Of a DNA stretch of 17,595 nt, positions 7,342 through 13,919 are shown in pieces. This DNA comes from M55B165 sp964423265 (lineage in GTDB: Bacteria > Actinomycetota > Humimicrobiia > Humimicrobiales > Humimicrobiaceae). Made by a program: the position numbers and the translations under genes. The number at the start of each line of letters is the position of its first letter. The stretch's first letter is position 1. The notes under the pieces were generated by a model. It had not been told where the DNA came from, did no database searches, and was given only the letters and a program-made list of their open reading frames with translations. The stretch spans positions 1-17,595 of the forward strand of contig CAYREF010000039.1 of NCBI GenBank assembly GCA_964423265.1. Direction: 5' to 3'.

Positions 7342-7633
7342 TATCTTTAACCATTATTTCAAATATTACAGTTCCCCCTCCTGTATAATCACAAGGATCC
7401 AGGCATTGCACATAAGCTACATTACTATTTTTTGAAGAAATGCCTAAATCTTTTGGACTTATTTTTTTACTCAAAGCCACATAATAGGGCATGATGGATG
7501 CCAGCGAGTGCATACAAATAGAATCTATCGCCTCCAGAGTTAGTTTATACCCGTCCTTGATTAAAAATTTGTCATTAGTTTTATAAACTGGGCAGTAGCC
7601 TTTAATTTTATTTACAGTTATTACTAAATCCAT
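7334..7633 (-). CDS. TIGR04076 family small protein, coupled to histidine kinase
   Basis: The 99-residue protein matches my recollection of the uncharacterised TIGR04076 family: KIKGYCPVYKTNDKFLI near the N-terminus, a central AIDSICMHSLASIMPYYVAL and a C-terminal VQCLDPCDYTGGGTVIFEI. Conserved polar residues are Cys14, Cys40, His42, Cys77 and Cys81, which could bind metal or form a redox site. No signal peptide or membrane segment is seen. It is the first gene of the operon, and its stop overlaps the start of the MASE3 kinase by 8 nt, so it probably works with the kinase, for example as a soluble sensing or adapter partner (inference). No Shine-Dalgarno precedes the ATG. A TATAAT box ends 9 nt before it. 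Confidence 0.8.
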   Translation of the reverse strand: MDLVITVNKIKGYCPVYKTNDKFLIKDGYKLTLEAIDSICMHSLASIMPYYVALSKKISPKDLGISSKNSNVAYVQCLDPCDYTGGGTVIFEIMVKDNG

Positions 7634-7642
7634 ATATTTGTA

Positions 7643-7671
7643 ATTATATACTTTTTAATACTATCTGTAAT
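7643..7671 (-). promoter_or_regulatory. Promoter of the TIGR04076-kinase-receiver operon
   Basis: On the minus strand ATTACA (7666-7671), a 17-nt spacer and TATAAT (7643-7648) precede the ATG at 7633 by 9 nt. The leader would be zero to about three bases, matching the arrangement at lipB. Confidence 0.5.
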
Positions 7672-8025
7672 GGTAATTATCCATAATTGGGTATACTTTC
7701 AAAGCAAGAGGGTAAATATTCTAAAATTATTTTTCCTTCTCTTTATTCTGTTTCTACGGTTTCCATATCCAGAATTTCCTCATTTTAAGTTATGTGATTC
7801 CTCCCCTTATAAAATAGTAGTGTATCTTTTATACATATGTTCCCAAAGAGGAAGAAATAAAACATGAGAGTAAGTATTATAAGAATCACAAAAGCAAATA
7901 CATTCAAAAATATCAAAAGGGCTGCAGATTTTAAGACAAAGAAGACAGATCTCCTATCAAGATACGCTCGCCTTTTTACAAGACAGCAATATTAATTTTT
8001 AATAAGACCTTAAACAAGATTAATA
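7672..8025. other. Intergenic stretch without a confident gene
   Basis: This roughly 350-bp A/T-rich stretch separates the kinase operon from HU. A 65-codon open frame at 7670-7867 (+) is strongly Phe/Leu/Tyr-rich, has no ribosome site and overlaps the kinase-operon promoter, so I do not call it. The only other candidate is the 43-codon frame at 7864-7995, listed separately. No RNA gene or repeat is seen. Confidence 0.4.
7864..7995 (+). CDS. Possible basic small protein, 43 residues
   Basis: An ATG at 7864 opens 43 codons ending in TAA at 7993-7995. It begins MRVSIIRITKANTFKNIKRA and ends LLSRYARLFTRQQY, and is strongly basic. AGAGGA lies about 13 nt upstream of the ATG, rather far for a ribosome site. 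I do not recognise it. In DNA this rich in A a short Lys/Ile-rich frame can arise by chance. Confidence 0.2.
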   Translation: MRVSIIRITKANTFKNIKRAADFKTKKTDLLSRYARLFTRQQY

Positions 8026-8051
8026 ATAGGACACCTGTTACAGTGCCCTAT
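8026..8051 (-). terminator. Hairpin downstream of HU, possible terminator
   Basis: ATAGGACA (8026-8033) pairs with TGCCCTAT (8044-8051) with one mismatch, and an inner CTG/CAG pair closes the loop. It starts 11 nt after the HU stop codon. The T run expected on the minus strand is weak, so it could instead be an RNA-stabilising hairpin. Confidence 0.4.
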
Positions 8052-8062
8052 CTTGTAGCCCT

Positions 8063-8335
8063 CTATTTAACTTGGTCCTTTAAACTTTTACCTGCTACAA
8101 ACCTTGGAACATCTCTTGCAGATATTTTAATTTTTTCGCCAGTCTGAGGATTCTTTCCTATCCTTTCTTTCCTATGTGAAGTTTGAAAAGTCCCAAAACC
8201 AACAAGTGAAACTTTTTCACCATTGACCAAAGAATCTGTAATCACATCTGTAGTGGCATCAATAATTTTTTTGACGTCCTTTTTGGTCAACCCAGTTTTT
8301 TCTTTTACCGTTTCTATCAGTTCGCCTTTGTTCAT
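8063..8335 (-). CDS. HU-family DNA-binding protein
   Basis: The 90-residue nucleoid protein is full length for the family. The N-terminal helices (MNKGELIETVKEKTGLTKKD) are followed by VSLVGFGTFQ and the DNA-contacting arm, including RIGKNPQTGEKIKI and the helix-capping VPRFVAGKSLK. It bends and compacts DNA as a dimer. The ATG at 8335 follows GGAGG with good spacing. The stop is TAG at the normal family length, which argues against TAG recoding in this organism. The gene is monocistronic and diverges from the oxidoreductase gene. HU versus IHF subunit cannot be settled fully, but the single-gene context favours HU. Confidence 0.95.
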   Translation of the reverse strand: MNKGELIETVKEKTGLTKKDVKKIIDATTDVITDSLVNGEKVSLVGFGTFQTSHRKERIGKNPQTGEKIKISARDVPRFVAGKSLKDQVK

Positions 8336-8374
8336 AGAGTACCTCCATATCCCTTTATTTAAATAACTTGAACT

Positions 8375-8404
8375 ATTCTAAATATATCTGTATTCTAAAA
8401 TCAA
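8375..8404 (-). promoter_or_regulatory. Candidate HU promoter
   Basis: On the minus strand TTGATT (8399-8404), an 18-nt spacer and TAGAAT (8375-8380) lie about 40 nt upstream of the HU start. This leaves room for the GGAGG-containing leader. Confidence 0.4.
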
Positions 8405-8486
8405 CACTATACATTATATCTATTTTAAGGAATTTTGTAATTATTTTTTATAGAAAAAAGGCAATTATTTTAGAAAGGATTAAAAA

Positions 8487-9575
8487 ATGGAAAATATTAA
8501 CCGTTACAAAAAGGAAGATTTGATTAATTACACCATCAAATTTATGAATAAGCTAGGAGTTTCTGAAGATGATGCAAAAATTGTGGGTGATGTATTAATC
8601 TCTGCAGACTTGCGCGGGATAAATTCTCATGGACTTATAAGGCTAAGTACTTATTATGGAAATAGGCTCCTAAAGAAATATATGAATCCAACTACTCCCA
8701 CCAAGGTTTTATCTGAAACTGATACCACAGTTTTAATTGATGGGGGAAATGGATTAGGACAGGTAGCCGCTTACAAGGCAATGGAAAAATGCATTAACAA
8801 AGCCAAAAAAGCAAATGTTGCTATAGTAACAGTAAAGCACAGCAACCATTTTGGTATAGCCGGCTATTATTCAATGATGGCTTTAGAACATAACATGATT
8901 GGAATTAGCCTCACGAATTCTCAGCCTCTTGTGGCCCCTACTTATGGGAAAAGCGCAGTATTTGGTACTAATCCCATAAGTATTGCTGCCCCTTCATATA
9001 AGGAAAATCCGTTTGTATTGGATATGGCAACAAGCACTGTACCTATTGGAAAAGTAAAAGTGTATGAGAAAAAAGGTGAAAAAATCCCCCTCGGTTGGGG
9101 CATCGATGATGAAGGCAACCTAACAGAAGACCCTAAAAAAGTACAAAGCGGAGGGCCTGGAGCAGTTACCCCATTAGGGGGTAGCGATATTATGAGGAGT
9201 TATAAAGGATATGGTTTAGCAATAATGGTTGATATACTATGTGGGGTTTTATCTGGAAGTGCACATCTTACAAATATAGGATTTCCCCATGAACCCAGGG
9301 AATCCAATATTGGTCATTTCTTCGTAGCCATAAATATTGATGCATTTAGGCCGATTATAGATTTCAAGAAACAGATGGATAGCCTAATTGAAGAATTAAA
9401 AAATGCTCCAAGAGCTAAGGGAAAAGAAAAGATATATGTAGCAGGTGAAAAAGAATTTGAAAGTGAAGCATATAACAGGAAACATGGAGTACCTTTACTA
9501 AAAGCAGTGGTAAAGGATTTGAAAAAAAACGGCGAAAAAGTGGGGGTTCCCTTTAATGTAAAACCAATAGCTTAA
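8487..9575 (+). CDS. Malate/L-lactate/ureidoglycolate dehydrogenase family oxidoreductase (Ldh_2 type)
   Basis: The 362-residue NAD(P)-dependent oxidoreductase belongs to the family structurally distinct from Rossmann malate dehydrogenases. Visible family motifs are RGINSHGL (43-50), DGGNGLGQ (85-92), KHSNHFGIAGYYS (117-129, His118 and His121 near the active site), FGTNPISIA (159-167), LDMATS (178-183) and SYKGYGLA in the second half. Length is normal. The ATG at 8487 follows AGAAAGGA with about 7-nt spacing. It interconverts a 2-hydroxy acid and a 2-oxo acid. Which one (malate, lactate, sulfolactate, ureidoglycolate) cannot be told. Its last 23 bp overlap tail-to-tail with the convergent nucleosidase gene. 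Confidence 0.92.
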   Translation: MENINRYKKEDLINYTIKFMNKLGVSEDDAKIVGDVLISADLRGINSHGLIRLSTYYGNRLLKKYMNPTTPTKVLSETDTTVLIDGGNGLGQVAAYKAMEKCINKAKKANVAIVTVKHSNHFGIAGYYSMMALEHNMIGISLTNSQPLVAPTYGKSAVFGTNPISIAAPSYKENPFVLDMATSTVPIGKVKVYEKKGEKIPLGWGIDDEGNLTEDPKKVQSGGPGAVTPLGGSDIMRSYKGYGLAIMVDILCGVLSGSAHLTNIGFPHEPRESNIGHFFVAINIDAFRPIIDFKKQMDSLIEELKNAPRAKGKEKIYVAGEKEFESEAYNRKHGVPLLKAVVKDLKKNGEKVGVPFNVKPIA

Positions 9576-10284
9576 CGGTTTTATCCAAGCTTTTTTTAGC
9601 AATATTTATATTTTTTATAACCCCGTGTAATTTTTTGATATTTCTGGGATTCAGGATAAATTTAAATAAATTTATTATCCCAGAAATATTATTGCCCAAA
9701 GAAAAATCCATAAAAAACCCTGGAAAATTATTTTCCGGTGTATCAGAAACAGCTCGTATCACTTGGAAATCTATATTCTTCCTAGGCATCAATTTGGCTA
9801 TATAATAGCTTTCCATGTCCACCGCCTGGACTCCTGTATATTTAAGGATTTTTTCCTTCAAAGCTTTATCATTAGTAAGATATTCTGTAGTACCACCAGT
9901 AACTTCTACTGGAATATGATTTTCAATTTTTTTTAAATTTATTTTATCTTTTTCAACAATATTTCCATAAGTTGTATCCAGGTTTTTTATTTTTGAATAA
10001 GATAAGATATCCCCTATTTTAAAGTTTTTACTGGTAGCCCCGCAAAAACCAGTATTGAATGCTACGGTGATACTGCTTGGATCCAACATACTTAATAGAA
10101 ACTTAAAGGCTTCAGCAGTATTTTTTTTTCCCATTCCAGTTTTTAGGACCCAAAATATTTTATTTTCATAACTACATTTATAAATTACTGCATTCCCTTT
10201 CCTGGTTTTGCTTTTAATTTTTAAAAATGAAAGAACCCCGGACACTTCCAGGTCCAGGGCTCCAATTATTAAGTTAATGTCCAA
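9553..10284 (-). CDS. Nucleoside phosphorylase / MTA-SAH nucleosidase superfamily protein
   Basis: The 243-residue protein has the PNP_UDP_1 fold markers: an N-terminal ALDLEV with Glu13, KTGMGKKNTA (GMG at 50-52), NTGFCGA (78-83), AVDMES (154-159, catalytic-type Glu158) and VIRAVSDTP (175-183, Asp181). These place it with MTA/SAH nucleosidases, futalosine hydrolase and hopanoid-associated phosphorylases, which cleave N-glycosidic bonds. The exact substrate is undetermined. The start is a TTG at 10284, only 2 nt after the stop of the aldolase gene and without a good ribosome site, so translation is probably coupled. The 3' end overlaps the convergent oxidoreductase gene by 23 bp. The C-terminal tail (about 205-243) is basic and shows no known motif. 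Confidence 0.8.
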   Translation of the reverse strand: MDINLIIGALDLEVSGVLSFLKIKSKTRKGNAVIYKCSYENKIFWVLKTGMGKKNTAEAFKFLLSMLDPSSITVAFNTGFCGATSKNFKIGDILSYSKIKNLDTTYGNIVEKDKINLKKIENHIPVEVTGGTTEYLTNDKALKEKILKYTGVQAVDMESYYIAKLMPRKNIDFQVIRAVSDTPENNFPGFFMDFSLGNNISGIINLFKFILNPRNIKKLHGVIKNINIAKKSLDKTVKLLVLH

Positions 10285-10286
10285 TA

Positions 10287-11201
10287 TTATTCTTTATAGA
10301 TATTTATAATGTCATCCAAGAATTCCACTGCCTCTTTTTCCGGCCTCTGGAAAGAATTTCTTCCAATTATGGAACCAAATGCTCCACCTTCCTTTATCTG
10401 TTTTATTTCTTCCAGGACATCCTTTCTCCCCTTTGCTGGACCTCCGGAGAAAATAACTATCCTTTTACCGTTAAAAGCGCTCTGCACTACATTCTCAACC
10501 CTGTCTTTAAGGGTAGAAATTGGAATTTCATATTTTTCGTAAACTTTTTTCGCTTTTTCTTTTTCGAGATACTCTGTTGGCGGTTTCACTTTTATAAGGT
10601 GGGCTCCAAGTTGGGCTGCTATCTGTGCAGCATAAGCCACTACATCTACTGCTGTCTCTCCTTCTTTTGATAACCCTGATCCTCTGGGATAGGACCACAC
10701 AACTACTACCAAACCATATCTTTTAGCTTCCAGAGCCATTTCCTTTACTTCTTCATACATCTGCTTAAAATTAGCACTACCTGGGTAAATGGTAAAACCT
10801 ATTGCGCTACATCCCAACCTTAAAGCATCTTCAACAGAAGCCGTAAGTGCTGGAATAGGATCATCGGATTTATCTAATGAGTCATGATTGTTAGCTTTGA
10901 GTATTAAAGGAATTTGGCCTGCATAATCTCTAGCAAATGTTTGTATAGAACCCAAGGGTGCTGCATGGGCATTAAGTCCTGCTTTTATTGCTAGCTTAAC
11001 ATGATACTCTGGATCATATCCTGCCGGATTAGGGGCAAAGCTGCGGGCTGGGCCATGCTCAAAACCCTGGTCTACGGGAAGAATGACCATCTTGCCTGTC
11101 CCCCCTAACTTGCCTTGCATTAAAATCCTGTACAGATTCCTCAAAGTTCCCGGATTCTCGCTACTATACCAGCTTAAAATTTCATTTATTCTTTTATTCA
11201 T
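10287..11201 (-). CDS. Class I fructose-bisphosphate aldolase, archaeal/DhnA type
   Basis: The 304-residue TIM-barrel aldolase is of the DhnA/FbaB/LacD group. It carries MVILPVDQGFEHGP (38-51, Asp44), the barrel strand AIGFTIYPGS (133-142), VVVVWSYPRG (165-173), HLIKVKPPTE (201-210, the Schiff-base Lys is probably Lys204), and phosphate-binding FSGGPAKGRKD (251-261) and IIGRNSFQRP (278-287). It would cleave or form fructose 1,6-bisphosphate in glycolysis or gluconeogenesis. Related enzymes make 2-amino-3,7-dideoxy-heptulosonate or handle tagatose phosphates, so substrate is inferred. GGGAGGGAG sits just before the ATG at 11201, and a clean promoter lies upstream. The nucleosidase-family gene follows after 2 nt. 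Confidence 0.9.
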   Translation of the reverse strand: MNKRINEILSWYSSENPGTLRNLYRILMQGKLGGTGKMVILPVDQGFEHGPARSFAPNPAGYDPEYHVKLAIKAGLNAHAAPLGSIQTFARDYAGQIPLILKANNHDSLDKSDDPIPALTASVEDALRLGCSAIGFTIYPGSANFKQMYEEVKEMALEAKRYGLVVVVWSYPRGSGLSKEGETAVDVVAYAAQIAAQLGAHLIKVKPPTEYLEKEKAKKVYEKYEIPISTLKDRVENVVQSAFNGKRIVIFSGGPAKGRKDVLEEIKQIKEGGAFGSIIGRNSFQRPEKEAVEFLDDIINIYKE

Positions 11202-11231
11202 GTCTCCCTCCCAAATTTTTGATTTTGTTCT

Positions 11232-11260
11232 ATTATAAAATTTAGAATTATATTAGTAAA
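11232..11260 (-). promoter_or_regulatory. Promoter of the aldolase-nucleosidase operon
   Basis: On the minus strand TTTACT (11255-11260), a 17-nt spacer and TATAAT (11232-11237) predict a start near 11225. This leaves a leader of about 24 nt that contains the GGGAGGGAG ribosome site. It is back to back with the M23 gene promoter. Confidence 0.6.
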
Positions 11261-11277
11261 ATATAATTTATTATACA

Positions 11278-11306
11278 TTTACATATTTGTGTTTTTATGT
11301 TATTAT
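11278..11306 (+). promoter_or_regulatory. Promoter of the M23 gene, leaderless arrangement
   Basis: TTTACA (11278-11283), a 17-nt spacer and TATTAT (11301-11306) are followed after 7 nt by the ATG at 11314. Transcription should begin at about the start codon. The -35 hexamer is identical to that of the transposase promoter. Confidence 0.55.
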
Positions 11307-11313
11307 CTAGGGC

Positions 11314-11898
11314 ATGAAAATTGTTAAAAACTTTTTTTTCCTATCAACAATCTTATTACTCCTAACTCTTATTTGTGGTAAACCTTTATATTCTGATGTA
11401 AAAGTTCCTTTTATTTTTCCCTTACGTGGCAAGATAATAACAGGTTTCAGAGAAAAATACTGGCACCAGGAAAACCAGGAATATTTACACCATACAGGAA
11501 TTGATATAAAAGGAGACAGAGGTACAGAAATAATTGCATCTGGAAATGGCTATGTTAGCTATGTAGGGTTTTCCCCTATCGGGGGAAAAACTGTCGCCAT
11601 AAAGCATAATAAGAAAATAAGGAGTACATACCTCAACCTCTCTACTATTTTAGTATCCCATGGGGATTATGTGAGGCAGGGTGAAAAAATAGCAACAATT
11701 GGAGCAAGCTCGGATCCATCAAGTGAGGAACCCCATCTTCACTTCGGAGTTATTTATAATGGAAAATATATAAACCCCGAGGACATATTAAAAATTGATT
11801 ACAATTCCCTTTCTAGATACATCTACCTTAATTATATGCCCAAAGATTTTTATTTTCAGACACACTTATCACAAAGTTCTGTAAAGAGTACCTGGTAG
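11314..11898 (+). CDS. Secreted M23/LytM-domain protein, one catalytic His replaced
   Basis: The 194-residue protein begins with a signal peptide (hydrophobic 6-21, likely cleaved near LYS-D28), so it acts outside the membrane, probably on or near peptidoglycan. The LytM domain spans about 33-160. His60 and Asp64 (HTGID motif) and His143 of HLHFG (141-145) match the zinc ligands, and His141 the second catalytic residue. However, the usual YxHL motif reads YLNLS (106-110), with Asn108 where the first catalytic His stands in active enzymes. The codon is AAC, one base from CAC. The protein may therefore be an inactive regulator of the EnvC kind, or have altered activity. There is no Shine-Dalgarno, and the promoter geometry suggests a leaderless message. 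It diverges from the aldolase operon. The stop is TAG. Confidence 0.85.
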   Translation: MKIVKNFFFLSTILLLLTLICGKPLYSDVKVPFIFPLRGKIITGFREKYWHQENQEYLHHTGIDIKGDRGTEIIASGNGYVSYVGFSPIGGKTVAIKHNKKIRSTYLNLSTILVSHGDYVRQGEKIATIGASSDPSSEEPHLHFGVIYNGKYINPEDILKIDYNSLSRYIYLNYMPKDFYFQTHLSQSSVKSTW

Positions 11899-12041
11899 TC
11901 ATCAATCTTTATTTTAAAATCCTTAAAAATATTTATCTCCTTAGAAACAGTTAGCCAGTGTCCATAATTTTTTATTTTCCCAGTTTTTAAGTTTTTTTTC
12001 TTTTTGCATATTAATAAAAGATTTTTAAAAAATGACAGAAA
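11856..12041 (-). pseudogene. Possible decayed coding remnant, 61 open codons without start
   Basis: On the minus strand the frame between TAA at 12042-12044 and TGA at 11856-11858 is open and ends with protein-like sequence, KNYGHWLTVSKEINIFKDFK followed by IKIDDYQVLFTELCDKCV. It has no start codon in frame, and its 3' end overlaps the last codons of the M23 gene on the other strand. It may be the tail of a lost gene, or chance in A/T-rich DNA. Family not recognised. Confidence 0.2.
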
Positions 12042-12044
12042 TTA

Positions 12045-12283
12045 GCAAAAATTGCTTACCCTTTTTTCTCCGGAATAAAATTATATCTGGTAACTTTTAC
12101 AATTGTAATCGCTTACCACTTATATTCCCCTAGATTAATAAGCCCGGATTTGCCTTCTGTATTTCTGCAGACCACCATATCTGCTATCCTTTAATTAAAA
12201 TTTAATCTATTGATTGCTCGTCTGTGGCTCTTAACCGATACTAACCAGTATCTATATCAGAAAAACCTCAAAACATAAATCTC
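12045..12283. other. Intergenic stretch after the M23 gene, part of a 385-bp gap
   Basis: No confident gene lies between the M23 stop (11898) and the rhodanese stop (12284). A 21-codon minus-strand frame (12113-12178, beginning MVVCRNTEGKSG) is coding-like but too short to call. A perfect 6-bp hairpin, GATACT/AGTATC with a 4-base loop (12237-12252), lies downstream of the rhodanese gene and could be a weak end signal, but it lacks a T run. Confidence 0.4.
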
Positions 12284-12709
12284 TTACTCAACCACTGGCA
12301 GGCCTTTGTTCTTCCACTCAATTATTCCCCCCACCATATTGTAGACCTGCTTAAATCCATTATCTATAAGTATGTCTGCTGCTCTACGGCTTCTGGTTTC
12401 GCTCCTGCAGTATACAATAATTTTTTTATTTCCAGGTATTTCACCCAACCTTTGCTCTAGGTCACCTACAGGTATATTTATTGCCTCTTCTATATGCCCT
12501 GAACTAAATTCTTCTTCCGTCCGGACATCAAGTAAAAAAATGTCATGGCTGTTAATTAAATCTTCGGCCTCTTCTACCGATATATTCTGAACTTCAGCTG
12601 GCACAGTTTCAACTTCGGTATCCTACTCTGCATCTATATCAACTGCTTTACAGGATATAGAAACCAAGAATAGCAAGCATATAAGAAATATAGGAATCTT
12701 TTTTAACAT
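12284..12709 (-). pseudogene. Rhodanese-domain lipoprotein interrupted by an in-frame TAG
   Basis: From an ATG at 12707-12709 the minus strand reads a textbook lipoprotein signal, MLKKIPIFLICLLFLVSISC with the lipid Cys at residue 20. After eight more codons comes TAG (12623-12625, codon 29), and the same frame then continues as DTEVETVPAEVQ into a complete rhodanese domain. That domain has LLDVRTEEEFSSGHIEEAIN, the active-site loop VYCRSETRSR (Cys66 when counted from the GTG at 12604) and MVGGIIEWKNKGLPV. Rhodaneses transfer sulfane sulfur. The signal sequence and domain are exactly in frame, so one base change disabled export. TAG ends other genes here at normal length (HU, tautomerase), so recoding is unlikely. 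A cytoplasmic protein from GTG 12604 (106 residues) remains possible but lacks a ribosome site. A sequencing error is the main alternative. Confidence 0.8.
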
Positions 12710-12775
12710 ATTTATTGCCCGGTTATATTTTTAAGTCCTTCTAATTCTTTCGAGTTTTATTCCACTCTATTCCTT

Positions 12776-12937
12776 TTAAATTTCATCTATTAAAATATTT
12801 AAGGTAGCCTTTACTTTTTCTTCAAACTCTTTTTTGGTTATAGGCTTACTGGAAGCAAATATTGGCTTCTATACTGCAGCATCCATAATCAAAAATAAAT
12901 TTTTATTGTATTTTTTAACTAATTTACCACTTATTTT
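12776..12937 (-). pseudogene. Decayed coding remnant with in-frame TAG
   Basis: On the minus strand one frame runs from after a TAA (12938-12940) to a TAA at 12776-12778, broken only by a TAG at 12869-12871. The first part reads KISGKLVKKYNKNLFLIMDA and the second KPIFASSKPITKKEFEEKVK then ATLNILIDEI, which looks like a natural protein C-terminus. There is no ribosome site and no upstream continuation. I do not recognise the family. It lies just upstream of the TAG-broken rhodanese lipoprotein, so the locus as a whole appears to be decaying. Confidence 0.4.
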
Positions 12938-12951
12938 TTAAAAAACAAATG

Positions 12952-13749
12952 CTAGATTTCTTCCTTCAATACATATTTGTAAATTGCTTTCCCCAACCCA
13001 GCATTATAATTTTCACTTGTTATTATATCAGCTGCATCTATAACTTCAGGATATGAATTTTTAACCGCAATTTTAAGCCCACAGACTTCAAATAAGCTAA
13101 GGTCATTATAGCTGTCGCCAAATACAACCACTTCTTGTTTTTTTATTCCAAGCAATTTCAGTATATTCAGCAATGCATTCCCTTTTGTGGCATTCTTATT
13201 TAATATATCAAAAAAATATTTGCCTGACCTTACTATCTGCAAGATATCCGAATACTTGCTTCTTAAATAACTGTCTAAAGGATCTGTTTCAGGAATAGGA
13301 ACATTTATATTGGCAGTATTTTTCTGAAAATATTTAGTCTCAATACTGTCAACTTTTATTAATTTTTCCCCCACTTCCCTAATATGTTCCATATTTGGGT
13401 GATACTTTTCGTAAAAAATTTTGCCATCAAGGATGCAGGTAATAGGAGTATAACCTTTTCTTTTCACATCCTTAATTAAATTAAAATAATATTCTGGATT
13501 AAATTTTATTGAACTTATAACCTTTAAATCCTTATTCAAGGTAGCTGCCCCACTAAGGGTTATTTGGGGTAATTTGAGGTCTAAATCCCTTACCAGCGGA
13601 TAAATTGCATCTATGGTTTTGCCTGTAGCTAGCACTACTCCAATCCCCTTATCCTTGCAGGCAAACAATGCCTTTTTATTTAAACTGGGTAAATTAGATT
13701 CTTTATCAATCAATGTCCCGTCTACATCTGTAACTATTAATTTATACAT
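12952..13749 (-). CDS. Cof-type HAD-superfamily phosphatase
   Basis: The 265-residue HAD hydrolase of the Cof (IIB cap) type is expected to dephosphorylate small sugar or cofactor phosphates in the cytoplasm. Motif I is TDVDGTL (nucleophile Asp8, acid Asp10), motif II is LATGKT (Thr42), motif III Lys189 is in NATKGNAL, and motif IV is FGDSYNDLSLF (Asp212, Asp216). The cap lies between about 84 and 185. The usual NGA after motif II is SGA here (66-68), a mild variation. The ATG at 13749 has no strong ribosome site (AAGATTAGAAA). The gene sits alone between the decayed region and the terminator of the E3 gene. The real substrate is not predictable. Confidence 0.9.
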   Translation of the reverse strand: MYKLIVTDVDGTLIDKESNLPSLNKKALFACKDKGIGVVLATGKTIDAIYPLVRDLDLKLPQITLSGAATLNKDLKVISSIKFNPEYYFNLIKDVKRKGYTPITCILDGKIFYEKYHPNMEHIREVGEKLIKVDSIETKYFQKNTANINVPIPETDPLDSYLRSKYSDILQIVRSGKYFFDILNKNATKGNALLNILKLLGIKKQEVVVFGDSYNDLSLFEVCGLKIAVKNSYPEVIDAADIITSENYNAGLGKAIYKYVLKEEI

Positions 13750-13859
13750 TTTCTAATCTTTTAAATACAGTATATCCTTATACTTTGATGGTTTCCGGTT
13801 ATTATAGCAGCATATTCTTAAATTTCACCTATATTCAATTAATTAAGGGGAAAATTGTT

Positions 13860-13890
13860 AGAAGGCTGGCATTAAGCAGACCAGCCTTCT
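13860..13890 (-). terminator. Rho-independent terminator of the E3 (lpd) gene
   Basis: A perfect 10-bp stem, AGAAGGCTGG (13860-13869) with CCAGCCTTCT (13881-13890), has an 11-nt loop and lies 29 nt beyond the lpd stop codon. T-rich sequence follows on both strands (TTTT on the minus side, TTTTT at 13897-13901 on the plus side). Confidence 0.8.
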
Positions 13891-13919
13891 GCAACATTTT
13901 TGTTTAACCGCCTTAATTT

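Noticed and set aside
7670..7867. Plus-strand frame of 65 codons between the kinase operon and HU
   Set aside because: Extreme Phe/Leu/Tyr composition, no ribosome site, and overlap with the operon promoter.
12623..12871. TAG as a reassigned codon or pyrrolysine
   Set aside because: TAG ends HU, the tautomerase, the M23 gene, E2 and the transposase at normal lengths, so it works as a stop. No pylS or suppressor tRNA is in the window.
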